Positions 28,137 through 38,106 of a stretch of 64,000 bases of DNA are shown here, one piece after another (position 1 is the first letter of the stretch; each line of letters starts with the position of its first letter). This stretch comes from Aerococcus viridans (lineage in GTDB: Bacteria; Bacillota; Bacilli; Lactobacillales; Aerococcaceae). The position numbers and the translations under genes were made by a program. The stretch spans positions 4,114 to 68,113 of the forward strand of contig NZ_PNHQ01000012.1 of the NCBI RefSeq assembly GCF_002871935.1, written 5' to 3'. Below the pieces are notes generated by a model. The model saw nothing but the letters and a program-made list of their open reading frames with translations, made no database searches and had not been told where the DNA came from.

Positions 28137-28446
28137 TTTAGTCGGGTTAGACGTTCACACCCTTTAGTTGAGATCCAAATGTCAGACTCGTGCCACTTCA
28201 GGATTAGGCTACGCGATTTTTAATCACTTCGTCTAATCCTTCCAGTTTATGAGCGAGTTAGTGCTTTAGCGCTTACTCGCTTAAATGCGTCAGAAGTTAC
28301 GAGTCTAAACGCCCTGTCTCACACCCTGTTCAGTCGGGTTCGTCAGAGCAGCCAGGTGTCCGCTTCAGAAATAGCTTGCGTGATGTGCCATCACTACACC
28401 TATTTCTTCCACCGTCTCCTGGCTGAACGCTCTGTCTCACACCCTG
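28137..28446 (-). repeat. Two 3' nested-palindrome elements between mtlR and mtlF
   Basis: On the minus strand the first unit starts AACAGGGTGTGAGACAG right at the mtlR stop codon; a second, with the same opening, follows at about 28330. Arms pair within each: CAGCCAGG/CCTGGCTG in the first, AGACTCGT/ACGAGTCT and GGATTAG/CTAATCC in the second, which also has an extra AAGCGAGTAAGCGC hairpin inserted. They share the GGAAG..TCTGAAG core with the loci at 41768 and 60623. Confidence 0.8.
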
Positions 28447-30513
28447 TTATTCAAATGTTGTGGTTTCTTCTACAAATAGTGCACTCAGTAATTGTAAAAC
28501 AATGGCTTTTGTGCCACTCTTATAAATCTCCGTATTCAAATCGTTATCAATAATAGAAGATGATATCTTACCTAACAACAATTCATTTTCCCAGGATAGT
28601 GGTTCGGGGGCCAATAATAATAAGATTCTTTTTAATTCAATTGTCATTCGGTCCATTCCCAAGATTTCAAAAGGTTGGTCTAGTTCATAAATAGAGAAGA
28701 AAGCTTCCTTTACATGTGGATTCGTCGAGTGGAATAAGGCAATATTTGAATGCGGAATCCCAATAGGCGCTTCCAAATAGCGTTCAACCACTCGTTTTGT
28801 CACTTGATTTGGATCATCTACTATCTGCTTGGACAAGCTCTTGATAATTTGTAATAAGCTCGCTTCAATTGTTTCCCTAGATTGGACTTGGTGAATACCA
28901 AATTTTTCTAGAATCTTATTGGCTGTATTCACTAATTGATAAAGCCGTTCAAACTGCATATCAGCTAACCCATGTGTCTGTTGACTCGATTGCGTTCGTT
29001 CTTTGGTTTGTGATAAGCGCTTAATTTCCTGTCGAATTGCCATAATTTCATCATCCAATAGTAGGGGAGATATCACTTGATAAGGATAGTTAAATCCAGC
29101 TAAGAAACTAGTGGATAAAATCAAATCATACTGATCATAATCCACCTTCGACATCTGCGAAACTTTCACAATATCTACCTGCTTCACTTCCGGAATCTTA
29201 TTGGAAAAACGACTTTCTAAGATTTTGCTAGTCCCGAACCCACCAGCACTCAAGATAACAATTTTTAAATTACGTGATATCGGCTGACGTTCAATAGACG
29301 AAGCATAATGAATAATGATATAAGCCGTCTCTTCTTTTGTAAAAGTTACATCCCGAAAAACTTCCTTTAAAGAATGGTCTACTGCTTCATGCAGATTAGG
29401 ATAGCCCGCAATCATCTTATCTAAGATTATATCATCACTTGAAATTGCTTGATCTAAACGCTTTAAAGCTGCATTTAAATGCGTCAATAAATCTTCAAAC
29501 AAACGATTGTCCTGTCTAAAGTCATAACCGGTTTTAGTAGATACTTTTCTCGTTAGTTCCGCTACACGGTAGGATAACTCCGTATCAAAGTTATTGGAGA
29601 AAATATTTTGTGGACGATTAAAATTCATCCCTTCCAATTGACGCGCAAACATATGACGCTCATTGAAATCAATCACTAGTTTCATTTCTTTGGCAATAAT
29701 CTCATACATCTGATGCGATAGCCGGATGAAATGACTGGACTGGTCTTTCACTAGAACTTCACTATAAATATTATGCCCTTTTTGGATACGAAAAATATTC
29801 ACCATAAAACTGATGATAATTGTCTTTAATTGGTTATCTGGTAAGTTAGACAACTTATGATGAATCGCATCTGACTTAAAGACCTTATGTGCCATTTCAT
29901 ATATCTCTCTTGGTATTAATTGAATGAAAAAAGCGTCCTCTGAATGAGGTAACTGATTTTCTTCAGACATTTGATTAAAATAAAGAAAGAAATCAATTTC
30001 TTTAATATTGTAATCTAAGAGATTCACGATTAATTGGCGAATAACTGTTTCCTCGCCTTGAACTGTTAAGTCAGCGTGACTAAACGTTTCAATTTGGATA
30101 TCATACTCACTAAGACTTGATTTTACACTAGCCATATCAGTATTCAATGTCCGTGTACTCACAGAAAAATCATAGGCCATAGCATCAACTGTACTTAAAC
30201 CTTGACCCAATAAAACCATTAAGGCAATCGCATTTTGTCTTTGAGCCTTAGATAAATCACCATAAGGATGCGCATTGATATGATCACTCAATGCAGCTTT
30301 ATCCTCATCGCTACCAATTAAGTAATAACCTTCATTTCTCGGCTTATCTAACCGCAAGTTGAGTGGTCTAAGCGACGCTTCAATATGGCTAATTTCACGA
30401 TACACTGTGCGTTTGCTGATATCGAGTTCCTCTTGAATATCTTGCTGCGTCACACCTTTTGGGTATGCCAATAATAAATTCAAAATACTCTTTTCTCGCT
30501 CTGTAAAATACAC
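28447..30513 (-). CDS. mtlR: Mannitol operon transcriptional activator
   Basis: 688 residues. Order: HTH (LLAYPKGVTQQDIQEELDISKRTV), second HTH, two PRD domains with regulatory histidines (for example IIISFMVNI and YIIIHYASS regions), an EIIB-Gat-like domain (VILSAGGFGTSKIL) and an EIIA-Mtl-like domain (PIGIPHSNIALFH). In Firmicutes such proteins activate mtl transcription when PTS phosphorylation signals mannitol and lack of glucose. The EIIB-like loop reads AGGFGTS, with Gly where many MtlR proteins have the phosphorylatable Cys. It sits between mtlA and mtlF. Confidence 0.93.
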   Translation of the reverse strand: MYFTEREKSILNLLLAYPKGVTQQDIQEELDISKRTVYREISHIEASLRPLNLRLDKPRNEGYYLIGSDEDKAALSDHINAHPYGDLSKAQRQNAIALMVLLGQGLSTVDAMAYDFSVSTRTLNTDMASVKSSLSEYDIQIETFSHADLTVQGEETVIRQLIVNLLDYNIKEIDFFLYFNQMSEENQLPHSEDAFFIQLIPREIYEMAHKVFKSDAIHHKLSNLPDNQLKTIIISFMVNIFRIQKGHNIYSEVLVKDQSSHFIRLSHQMYEIIAKEMKLVIDFNERHMFARQLEGMNFNRPQNIFSNNFDTELSYRVAELTRKVSTKTGYDFRQDNRLFEDLLTHLNAALKRLDQAISSDDIILDKMIAGYPNLHEAVDHSLKEVFRDVTFTKEETAYIIIHYASSIERQPISRNLKIVILSAGGFGTSKILESRFSNKIPEVKQVDIVKVSQMSKVDYDQYDLILSTSFLAGFNYPYQVISPLLLDDEIMAIRQEIKRLSQTKERTQSSQQTHGLADMQFERLYQLVNTANKILEKFGIHQVQSRETIEASLLQIIKSLSKQIVDDPNQVTKRVVERYLEAPIGIPHSNIALFHSTNPHVKEAFFSIYELDQPFEILGMDRMTIELKRILLLLAPEPLSWENELLLGKISSSIIDNDLNTEIYKSGTKAIVLQLLSALFVEETTTFE

Positions 30514-30555
30514 TTCAATCGCTCCTTAGTCAAAATCTACCTGTTATTGATATGA

Positions 30556-32367
30556 CTAATTTACCTTATCTAACAACTTGCTGTATTGGTTTTGCTCATA
30601 AAGTTTTATCACTTCTTCAAATTGAGCTTTTGGTGCAACTTCTTTTGCTGGTTTAGCAGTGTCCGCATCAACAATAATCAAAGTTTGCGGATTATTTTGT
30701 AATTGTGCAAATGGCACTGCTTCAGCTAAAAGGTCAGATCCCGATTTCTTCAATTCATTACGTAAGTTTGAAGCTGCCATAACTGAAGCTGATGGTTTAT
30801 CTTCATGGAAAGGCACTTGAATTAAAGCTACATTTGCATGTACTTCTTCTTCAACACTAGACGCATCTGCTGTTTCAGCTACTGGGCTTGCTGCTTCTTG
30901 AGAGGCTGCTTGCATTTCACCTAAGATTTCATCATAACGGTCACCGTCTAGGAAATTCCCCACAGATACGTGAGATGCTAAAGGTGCTTGTCGCTTAGCT
31001 CGATCAGTTAATTCTTCTTGAGTGATCACCAGAACACCCGCTTGATTTTCTAATTTCGAAATAGCCGTATTCGTGATAGACATGTCATAACCTAATTTTT
31101 TCGCTTTCTTACGTAACAATGAGGCACCCATGGCACTAGATCCCATACCTGCGTCACATGCGAAAATAATGCTGTTAATATCTTCTGGTGCAGGAATTTC
31201 ACCTTCAACTGACGCTGAGCCAGCATTTGTTTCCTCAGAAGATTGGCCTTTTGAATCTGCCTTAGCTGCTTTTGCTGCTGCTTGGCTTGCTTCAAAGTTA
31301 TCTTCATCTTGTGCACGGTCCATTTTAATAATTGGCGCCGCTACTAAGAATGAAACAATTGTTGCTACTAAAACACCACCGATTACACCAATATAAGCTC
31401 CTGGTGCTGTCATGCCGATAATAGCGATCATTGATCCTGGTGATGCCGGTCCGGTTAAAGCTGCGTTTAATAATTGGAAAGTCAATGTACCTGAAACCCC
31501 ACCAGCAATAACTGCTAAGAATAATAATGGTTTCATCATAACATATGGGAAGTAAATCTCGTGAATACCACCTAGGAAGTGGATAAGAATCGCACCTGGT
31601 GCTGAAGATTTCGCTGAACCTTTACCAAATACTGTAAAGGCCAATAGAATACCTAGACCAGGTCCTGGGTTCGCTTCTAATAAATAAAGAATTGAACGGC
31701 CAGTTTCAGTTACTTGTTGTGAACCTAGTGGTGTTAAAATACCATGATTCAACGCATTGTTCAGGAACAAGATTTTTGCTGGTTCAATAAACACATTGGC
31801 TAATGGTAATAAGCGTCTTTGAATAATCCAGTCTACACCTGTTGCAAAGATTGTTGTCATTCCGGAAACGAACGGCCCAACAGCGTAGAAGCCAAGTAAC
31901 ACTAATAAGAATCCAATAATTCCGATTGAAAAGTTATTGACCAACATCTCAAAACCTGATGGGATTTTATCTTGGAACTTTTCATCAAATTTTTTAATTA
32001 GCCAACCCCCTAGAGGACCTAAAACCATTGCCCCAATAAACATTGGTACTGTTGGTTGACCTGTCACAATTTCTGATGCACCAACAACTGCACCCATAGT
32101 AGCGATAGCACCTGTTACCGCTCCGCGTTGGCCATATACCATAGAACCACCAGTATAACCGATTAAAATAGGTAATAGGTAGTCACGCATTGGACCAACT
32201 AAGTTGGCTAATGCTTCATTTGGAATCCAACCATCTGGAATGAAGAGTGCTGTAATAATCCCCCACGCAATAAATGACCCAATATTGGGCATAACCATAC
32301 TGGATAAATAAGAACCTAATTTTTGAATTGACGCCTTTAAACCTGAATCTTTGGTTTTCTCCGACAT
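30556..32367 (-). CDS. mtlA: PTS mannitol transporter, EIICB
   Basis: Imports mannitol as mannitol 1-phosphate. An EIIC domain of about 340 residues (MPNIGSFIAWGIITALFIP, then GGIHEIYFPYVMMKP) is followed by a low-complexity linker and an EIIB domain with the phosphocysteine in IIFACDAGMGSSAMGA. A C-terminal region of about 100 residues after the IIB (EEVHANVALIQVPFHED...) has no phosphohistidine that I recognise, so the functional IIA is MtlF. First gene of the mtl operon, with a cre-like site upstream. Confidence 0.95.
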   Translation of the reverse strand: MSEKTKDSGLKASIQKLGSYLSSMVMPNIGSFIAWGIITALFIPDGWIPNEALANLVGPMRDYLLPILIGYTGGSMVYGQRGAVTGAIATMGAVVGASEIVTGQPTVPMFIGAMVLGPLGGWLIKKFDEKFQDKIPSGFEMLVNNFSIGIIGFLLVLLGFYAVGPFVSGMTTIFATGVDWIIQRRLLPLANVFIEPAKILFLNNALNHGILTPLGSQQVTETGRSILYLLEANPGPGLGILLAFTVFGKGSAKSSAPGAILIHFLGGIHEIYFPYVMMKPLLFLAVIAGGVSGTLTFQLLNAALTGPASPGSMIAIIGMTAPGAYIGVIGGVLVATIVSFLVAAPIIKMDRAQDEDNFEASQAAAKAAKADSKGQSSEETNAGSASVEGEIPAPEDINSIIFACDAGMGSSAMGASLLRKKAKKLGYDMSITNTAISKLENQAGVLVITQEELTDRAKRQAPLASHVSVGNFLDGDRYDEILGEMQAASQEAASPVAETADASSVEEEVHANVALIQVPFHEDKPSASVMAASNLRNELKKSGSDLLAEAVPFAQLQNNPQTLIIVDADTAKPAKEVAPKAQFEEVIKLYEQNQYSKLLDKVN

Positions 32368-32412
32368 AAGCGTTCCCCTCCTTTGTTTAATACACCTCTA
32401 TCTTATCTAGAA

Positions 32413-32428
32413 TCGGAACCGGTTACAA
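32413..32428 (-). promoter_or_regulatory. Possible cre site before mtlA
   Basis: Minus strand TTGTAACCGGTTCCGA resembles the CcpA operator, with CG at its centre and TG at the left, but departs at the right end. It is about 45 bp before the mtlA start. Offered with moderate confidence only. Confidence 0.4.
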
Positions 32429-32556
32429 TTCATTAGGCATGTAAGTTTGGCACATTTCATCATGACACTTTTTCCTTGTTCCTGTTTCGACCTTTCTATG
32501 ATAGACTGAAAATAAAGATTCGATCTTGATAAAGGCATATTTTAGGAGGATTATTT

Positions 32557-33264
32557 ATGGATATTAAGATTTTTGATACTGCAAAAGAAGCATCTAAAGA
32601 GGTTTTTCATGAATTTGAACAAGCATTAGCCAATGGTGCAACAACTTTTGGTTTAGCAACAGGTTCAACACCAGAAGACTTATATGAATATATTACAGCT
32701 TCTGATTTAGACTTTAGCGATGCAACCGCTTTAAACCTAGATGAGTATTATGGTTTATCTGCTGACCACCCAGAAAGTTACGCAACCTTTATGAATAAGC
32801 ACCTTTTCAGTAAGAAACCTTTCAAAGAAACTTTCATCCCTAATGGTTTAGCAACTGATGTTGAAGCAGAGCTTGCTCGCTATAACACATTATTAGATGA
32901 ACATCCAATTGATTTACAAATCTTAGGTATTGGACAAAATGCGCATATCGGCTTCAACGAACCTGGTTCTTCTCGCGAGACAAAAACACAATTAGTAGAT
33001 TTAACAGACAGTACTATTCAAGCAAATGCGCGCTTCTTTGATTCAGTTGAAGATGTACCAACACAAGCCTTCTCAATGGGATTAGCGTCTATTATGCAAT
33101 CTAAACACATCTTATTATTAGCTTTTGGGGAATCTAAAGCGCAAGCTGTGAAAGATATGATTGAAGGTCCTGTGACAGAAGATGTGCCTGCAAGTTTATT
33201 ACAAGAACACCCTAACGTAACTGTTTATCTAGATAGTGCAGCTGCAAGTTTATTAAGTAAATAA
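32557..33264 (+). CDS. nagB: Glucosamine-6-phosphate deaminase
   Basis: Converts glucosamine 6-phosphate to fructose 6-phosphate and ammonia, opposing GlmS. 235 residues, the short Firmicute form. Marks: [13 protein letters not shown] (phosphate loop), LNLDEYYGL (catalytic Asp), and [18 protein letters not shown] with the catalytic His. AGGAGG ribosome site. It converges on glmS with a shared bidirectional terminator, so opposite arms of amino sugar metabolism lie back to back. Confidence 0.96.
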   Translation: MDIKIFDTAKEASKEVFHEFEQALANGATTFGLATGSTPEDLYEYITASDLDFSDATALNLDEYYGLSADHPESYATFMNKHLFSKKPFKETFIPNGLATDVEAELARYNTLLDEHPIDLQILGIGQNAHIGFNEPGSSRETKTQLVDLTDSTIQANARFFDSVEDVPTQAFSMGLASIMQSKHILLLAFGESKAQAVKDMIEGPVTEDVPASLLQEHPNVTVYLDSAAASLLSK

Positions 33265-33289
33265 AGACTTTAAGTTACCTTTAAAATAA

Positions 33290-33343
33290 AAACAAATAGT
33301 CTATGACAAACTTGACGCCAAGTCTGTCATAGGCTATTTGTTT
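33290..33343. terminator. Bidirectional terminator between nagB and glmS
   Basis: ACAAATAGTCTATGACA pairs with TGTCATAGGCTATTTGT, with A-rich and T-rich flanks. Confidence 0.88.
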
Positions 33344-33400
33344 ATAAAAAGAGTAGTAGGTTTTCTCTACTACTCTTCAAAAAAGCTATATTCATCTGTT

Positions 33401-35212
33401 TTATTCTACTGTTACTGATTTCGCTAAGTTACGTGGCTTATCTACATCCAAACCGCGGTCTAGTGACGCATAGTATGCTAGTAATTGCGTTGGAATGACT
33501 GATACAAGTGCAGATAACAATGGTTCTACTGCTGGGATGACAATATCGTCACCTTCACGGTCTAATCCTTCCATAGAGATGATTAATGTATTCGCTCCAC
33601 GAGAACGTACTTCCTCAATATTACCACGAGAGTGAGCAGCGGTATTCTCTTGAGTGATTACACCAATTACTGGCGTGCCATCTTCGATAAGTGAGATTGT
33701 ACCGTGTTTCAATTCACCTGAAGCGAAACCTTCAGCTTGGATATATGAAATCTCTTTTACTTTCAAGGCAGCTTCACGACTGACTTCGTAGTCAATTCCA
33801 CGACCGATGTAGAAGGCACTTGCTTTATCAGTGAATAATTCAGTCGCTAATTCATGAATTTCATCTTTATCATCAATTATTACTTGAATAGCGTTAGCGA
33901 TAATTGATAATTCATATTCCATATCGAATTGCGCTTCAAATCCTAAATCACGACGTAAGGCTTCAGCTAATACAGCCATTACTGCAATTTGACCAGTATA
34001 TGCTTTAGTTGATGCTACAGCGATTTCTGGACCTGCATGTAATAATAAGGTGTAATCAGCTTCACGTGATAAAGTAGAACCTTTGACGTTTGTGATTGTT
34101 AGTGATTTATAGCCTAATTTATTCGTTTGAACCAATACTTGACGGCTATCTGCAGTCTCACCAGATTGTGTTAAGTAAATAAAGAATGGTTTTTCACTTA
34201 ATACAGGCATATTGTAAGCAAATTCAGATGCGACATGCACTTCAACTGGGATATTTACCATTTTCTCAATGATATTTTTACCTACTAAACCTGCATGCAT
34301 TGAAGTACCGGCACCGATAATATAAATACGGTCACTCGCTTTAATAGCGTCAATAATTTCTTGATCAACAGTCAATTCGTTATTATCGTTTGTATATTCT
34401 TGGATAATACGACGCATTACAGCTGGTTGTTCATCGATTTCTTTAATCATGTAGTAAGGGTATGTCCCTTTATCTAAGTCATTGGCATCTAATTGTGCAG
34501 TATATGGCGCACGTTCGATTGTTTCGCCAGCTAAGTCTTTAATTGTAACGTTTTCTTCAGTTAAAATAACCATTTCGCCGTCATGAATTTCAACGTATTG
34601 GTCAGTTAAATCAATTGATGCCATTGCATCAGAAACGATTGTATTGAAGTCAGATCCTTTACCAATTAATAAAGGCGATTTATTTTTCGCTGCAAATACA
34701 ACACCTGGTTGTGCTGAATCGATTAATGCAAATGCATATGAACCCTCAATAATGTTTAAAGCTTTTAAGAACGCAGCTTCAGCATCCAAATCTTCAGTAA
34801 GGGCAAAGTGTTCGATTAAGTTAACAGCTACTTCTGTATCTGTATCTGAGTGGAAAGTCACGTCAGATAAGTAGCCTTCTTTCATTTCACGGTAGTTTTC
34901 GATAACACCGTTATGTACTAATGTGAAACGACCTGTTGAAGATTGATGTGGGTGGGCATTGCGAACACTTGGTTCACCATGGGTTGCCCAACGTGTATGT
35001 CCAATACCTGTATGGGCATCTAATGACATGTCTACTTCACTTTGTAGTTTAGCGATACGTCCTTCTTCTCTAAATAAATGACCATTTTGACCATTTCCAT
35101 CGACAACGTATACACCTGCTGAATCATAACCACGGTACTCTAAACGCTCTAAACCATTTAATAATACCTCTTGAGCTGATCCATTTCCAATATAACCTAC
35201 AATACCACACAT
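33401..35212 (-). CDS. glmS: Glutamine--fructose-6-phosphate aminotransferase
   Basis: Makes glucosamine 6-phosphate from fructose 6-phosphate and glutamine, the entry to peptidoglycan precursors. The N-terminal nucleophile cysteine is in MCGIVGYIG. The glutaminase motif [11 protein letters not shown] and the isomerase SIS domains ([27 protein letters not shown]) end in [12 protein letters not shown]. 603 residues, complete. Upstream lies a glmS ribozyme (35314-35447), which gives feedback by glucosamine 6-phosphate. Confidence 0.98.
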   Translation of the reverse strand: MCGIVGYIGNGSAQEVLLNGLERLEYRGYDSAGVYVVDGNGQNGHLFREEGRIAKLQSEVDMSLDAHTGIGHTRWATHGEPSVRNAHPHQSSTGRFTLVHNGVIENYREMKEGYLSDVTFHSDTDTEVAVNLIEHFALTEDLDAEAAFLKALNIIEGSYAFALIDSAQPGVVFAAKNKSPLLIGKGSDFNTIVSDAMASIDLTDQYVEIHDGEMVILTEENVTIKDLAGETIERAPYTAQLDANDLDKGTYPYYMIKEIDEQPAVMRRIIQEYTNDNNELTVDQEIIDAIKASDRIYIIGAGTSMHAGLVGKNIIEKMVNIPVEVHVASEFAYNMPVLSEKPFFIYLTQSGETADSRQVLVQTNKLGYKSLTITNVKGSTLSREADYTLLLHAGPEIAVASTKAYTGQIAVMAVLAEALRRDLGFEAQFDMEYELSIIANAIQVIIDDKDEIHELATELFTDKASAFYIGRGIDYEVSREAALKVKEISYIQAEGFASGELKHGTISLIEDGTPVIGVITQENTAAHSRGNIEEVRSRGANTLIISMEGLDREGDDIVIPAVEPLLSALVSVIPTQLLAYYASLDRGLDVDKPRNLAKSVTVE

Positions 35213-35313
35213 GTTGCAGTTTCCTCCTAATTTGGCGACATAAAATTAGACCCTATCCGTATAGGTGTCTGATCGCATTTTTTATTTGGCTACTACGTAC
35301 GTGGCGGTAATTT

Positions 35314-35447
35314 GATAAGGCAAAATGATGGTCTAGATCATTGATTGCCTTACTTTTTTCCCACCTGTGGATTGTACAACCCCTGAATCATCCGCCGAAT
35401 ATTTCGATCAATTCAGTCCTCGTCACTTGCTAAGCAAGCCTGGCGCT
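35314..35447 (-). ncRNA. glmS ribozyme/riboswitch
   Basis: On the minus strand the conserved glmS ribozyme elements occur in order: AGCGCC with the cleavage site between A (35447) and G (35446), the P2 hairpin GCTTGCTTAGCAAG, TGACGAGG, TCGAAATATTCGGCGGATGA, and a 3' stem AAGGCAATCAATGAT/ATCATTTTGCCTT. It lies about 100 bases before the glmS start. Binding of glucosamine 6-phosphate cleaves the mRNA 5' of the ribozyme and lowers glmS expression. A hairpin ATCCTAAA...TTTAGGAT lies just 5' of the cleavage site. Confidence 0.92.
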
Positions 35448-35604
35448 ATCCTAAAAAAGCTGTTTAGGATTTTATTAAAAGTAATAGCTCTTTACATTCT
35501 ATAAATACAAAAAGTTATTGTCAACCACTTTAGATGCCAACGACTATAACTTAACCTTCTCTTAAGAAGATATATAGGTCACCCGCTAACTATATTGCAA
35601 AAAT

Positions 35605-35637
35605 ACGAAAAGAGCCAGGAATAACCTGACTCTTTCC
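35605..35637 (-). terminator. Terminator after the Apf-like gene
   Basis: Minus strand AAAGAGTCAGG-TTATT-CCTGGCTCTTTTCG. Confidence 0.85.
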
Positions 35638-35681
35638 TATATATTTTAAATAAAGGTTTCTATAATAGAAGAAACTTTATC

Positions 35682-36359
35682 TTAGTACCAACCGTTTGCA
35701 TCCCAGAAAGCTAAAGCAGCTTCCCATGAACCATAACGTTCAGCAACATATTTGTCAGCGGCAGCTTCTTGTTCAGCTGGAGATGCACCGTAAGCTACTA
35801 ATGTAGGGTTTAATTGGTAACGACCATAGTATTGACCGTTAGTAGCAGTGTATGATCCACCTGACTCACGTTGTGCGATGATTTCCTTAGCTGAATTGCT
35901 AGAGTATGAAGTAGTTGTAGCAGTAGTTTCTTCTGCTACATAAGTTTCTTCAGCTGGTGCTTCATAAGTTGTTTCAGTTACTTCTTCTTCAGCTACATCG
36001 TAAGTAGTTGCTTCTTCAGTTGTAGCATCTTCTACTGTTACTTCGTTAACTTCACCAGTTGTTTCATCTTTTGTAAATGAAAGTTTAGTTCCTGGGAAGA
36101 TTACGTTAGCATTTTGAATGTCATTGATGGCAACTAATGCATCTACACTTACGTTAGAAGCTTTAGCGATAGCTGCTAAAGTATCACCATATTGAATAGT
36201 GTATGAAGTCGTTGTATCATCTGTAGTTTCTAAATCAGCTGAAACTTCAGCCACTGTACGAGCAGACCAAGTAGCTGCTTCTACGTTGTTGTTGTTTGTA
36301 GCGGCGAATAAACCTGCTAATGCAAATGACGTACCTAAGATAATTTTGTTCAATTTCAT
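35682..36359 (-). CDS. Secreted LysM protein with lysozyme-like C-terminal domain (Apf-like)
   Basis: Signal peptide at residues 1-28 (FALAGLFAATNNNNVEAA), a LysM domain (YTIQYGDTLAAIAKASNVS...FPGTKLSF) that binds peptidoglycan, a Glu/Thr-rich linker, and a C-terminal domain (KEIIAQRESGGSYTATNGQ...YGSWEAALAFWDANGWY) like that of Lactobacillus aggregation-promoting factors and related transglycosylase-fold proteins. The ES pair in QRESGGSY may include the catalytic Glu. 225 residues. Wall shaping or turnover is inferred. A WalR-like repeat is about 250 bp upstream. Confidence 0.85.
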   Translation of the reverse strand: MKLNKIILGTSFALAGLFAATNNNNVEAATWSARTVAEVSADLETTDDTTTSYTIQYGDTLAAIAKASNVSVDALVAINDIQNANVIFPGTKLSFTKDETTGEVNEVTVEDATTEEATTYDVAEEEVTETTYEAPAEETYVAEETTATTTSYSSNSAKEIIAQRESGGSYTATNGQYYGRYQLNPTLVAYGASPAEQEAAADKYVAERYGSWEAALAFWDANGWY

Positions 36360-36932
36360 TGATATAATACTCTCCTTATAAGAATACTGCTTTTAAATTT
36401 ATTTTTAACTGTCTGCTGTCATCTTATTGATGACAAGCTGTTTACCGCATCTATATTGTGCGACTATATTCTAGATGGACACCACCTGTCTCATCCACAA
36501 GCAATATGTTAGCACAGGCTTTTTTTTTAGTCATGTAAATCAGGTATCTGTTAAAGCCTCTTAACTGCCTTGAAATTAAATCTGGCATTTTTGAAAACGT
36601 TGTGTAAATTTGTAACATTTCTGTAACAGAATAAAGCTAAGGTTATATATATAAAGTGATAAGAGTGATGTTTTTTACAATTTATGACAAATTATTTGAA
36701 AAATACACGTTTTTATTATGAATTAAATAAACAAAACTACTCAGAAGCCCCATATATACACGTTTAAATTTGTGTCAATTCGCAATAGTTCTGTAACATA
36801 ACTTATATTATTTGCGAAATATGCTGTTTAAAGATCAGATAATACAAATATTTAGATAAGCTATCAGGTATTTACGTATCTCAAATCAATAAAAAAGACC
36901 AGGCGCTCGCCTAGTCTTCTTGTTTTATATTA
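36360..36932. other. Long non-coding region before the Apf-like gene, with a WalR-like box
   Basis: About 570 bp without a gene. At 36611-36627 a direct repeat TGTAAC-N5-TGTAAC fits the WalR (YycF) pattern TGTWAH-N5-TGTWAH, suitable for a wall hydrolase gene although it is far from the start. The part next to the gene (36380-36530) would be a long 5' UTR with hairpins such as TGTCATCA/TGATGACA. Such long, structured leaders are common in abundant Apf-type mRNAs. Nothing else recognised. Confidence 0.4.
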
Positions 36933-37004
36933 CTGGGATAGCTGGATTCGAACCAACGAATGACAGAGTCAAAGTCTGTTGCCTTACCGCTTGGCTATAT
37001 CCCA
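36933..37004 (-). tRNA. tRNA-Gln (TTG)
   Basis: 72 nt cloverleaf: acceptor arms TGGGATA/TATCCCA, anticodon loop ACTTTGACT with TTG, T loop TTCGAAT. CCA is not encoded. Confidence 0.95.
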
Positions 37005-37010
37005 ATGTAA

Positions 37011-37091
37011 TGGAGGGAGAAGGATTTGAACCTTCGAACCCGAAGGAACGGATTTACAGTCCGCTGCGTTTGGCCACTTCGCTATCCCTCC
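37011..37091 (-). tRNA. tRNA-Tyr (GTA)
   Basis: 81 nt with a long variable arm; acceptor GGAGGGA/TCCCTCC, anticodon loop CTGTAAA with GTA, T loop TTCAAAT. Seven bases from tRNA-Gln, so probably one transcript in the order Tyr-Gln. CCA is not encoded. Confidence 0.95.
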
Positions 37092-37206
37092 ATATATCAA
37101 CGTATCCTTGAGCATTAACCTCTCAAAAATATCGTACTTAAGTAGTATATCATCAGATATGATAGATTTCAATAGTTTATTTTAAAATATTCAAGACTTT
37201 TTTACC

Positions 37207-37971
37207 TCAGATAATATTGGCTTCATAATGACTTTCTCTACGTCTATTATATAGAAGGAAAATATTTTTCAGATATTGTATCTCTGATTTCTTAAGTTGA
37301 CGATAGTCTCCTTCCTCTAAATACCCAATACTTAACTCACCTATTTTCTCCCGAAATAAATCAGTTACTTTAACACCACAAGCAAGAAACATTTTCTTCA
37401 CTTGATGACGGCGTCCTTCTAAAATGGTCACTAAAGCAGTGGAAGTTTGCAAGCTAGTCGAAATGATTTCAAGCTTTGCCGGCTTACAGATAGTCCCATC
37501 GTCGAAGACAATACCAACTTTAAATTGCTGAATCATTCTTTCATTAATTGGACCATTTACAGTGACCCGATAGGTTTTTTGGATATCAAATTTTGGTTGT
37601 TGAAAGATGTAGTGAAGCTGTCCATTATTAGTAACAAAAACTAACCCGTGGGCGTCTCTATCTAAACGACCGGTTATGGCTAAATTTCCTGGATTTTCAG
37701 TTGTTTGAATCAAGTCAATCACCGTTGGATATTGTTGGTCTTTATTAGCTGACAGATATCCTTTTGGTTTGTGTACCAAGTAATAGGTATGGCCAAAATC
37801 ACTACTAATGACTTGTTGGTCTACAGTAATCACGTGCCAAGCAGGGTCAACAACTGAAGCAAATTGAGTAGTTACAACTTGATCCACAGTCACAAGACCT
37901 TTTTTTAATAGTCGCTTGCTTTCTTTTCGAGTAACTTGTTTCGCATCCATAATCAATTGTCCTAGTAACAT
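37207..37971 (-). CDS. rsuA: Pseudouridine synthase, RsuA family
   Basis: S4 domain at the N-terminus (DAKQVTRKESKRLLKKGLVTVD), then the synthase domain with the catalytic aspartate in GRLDRDAHGLVFVTNNG and the later element ILEGRRHQVKKMFLACG. RsuA makes the pseudouridine at position 516 of 16S rRNA; RluB/E/F have related sequences, so the target base is not certain. 254 residues; AAGGAGGG before the ATG. Single gene. Confidence 0.9.
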   Translation of the reverse strand: MLLGQLIMDAKQVTRKESKRLLKKGLVTVDQVVTTQFASVVDPAWHVITVDQQVISSDFGHTYYLVHKPKGYLSANKDQQYPTVIDLIQTTENPGNLAITGRLDRDAHGLVFVTNNGQLHYIFQQPKFDIQKTYRVTVNGPINERMIQQFKVGIVFDDGTICKPAKLEIISTSLQTSTALVTILEGRRHQVKKMFLACGVKVTDLFREKIGELSIGYLEEGDYRQLKKSEIQYLKNIFLLYNRRRESHYEANII

Positions 37972-38106
37972 GACATCCCTCCTTCACTCAAGATTACTTA
38001 TTGCTATTATTATAAACATTTTTGGGAAATATGTCTTATGTTTCTATCGATAAAAGACTGATATGGTATACTTTATAGTGAAAAAATTAGAATGGAGGAT
38101 AGACGC

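Noticed and set aside
28137-28446. CRISPR array or insertion sequence
   Set aside because: Units are nested palindromes of 117-170 bp without short direct repeats and unique spacers, and with no transposase or terminal duplications that I can see.
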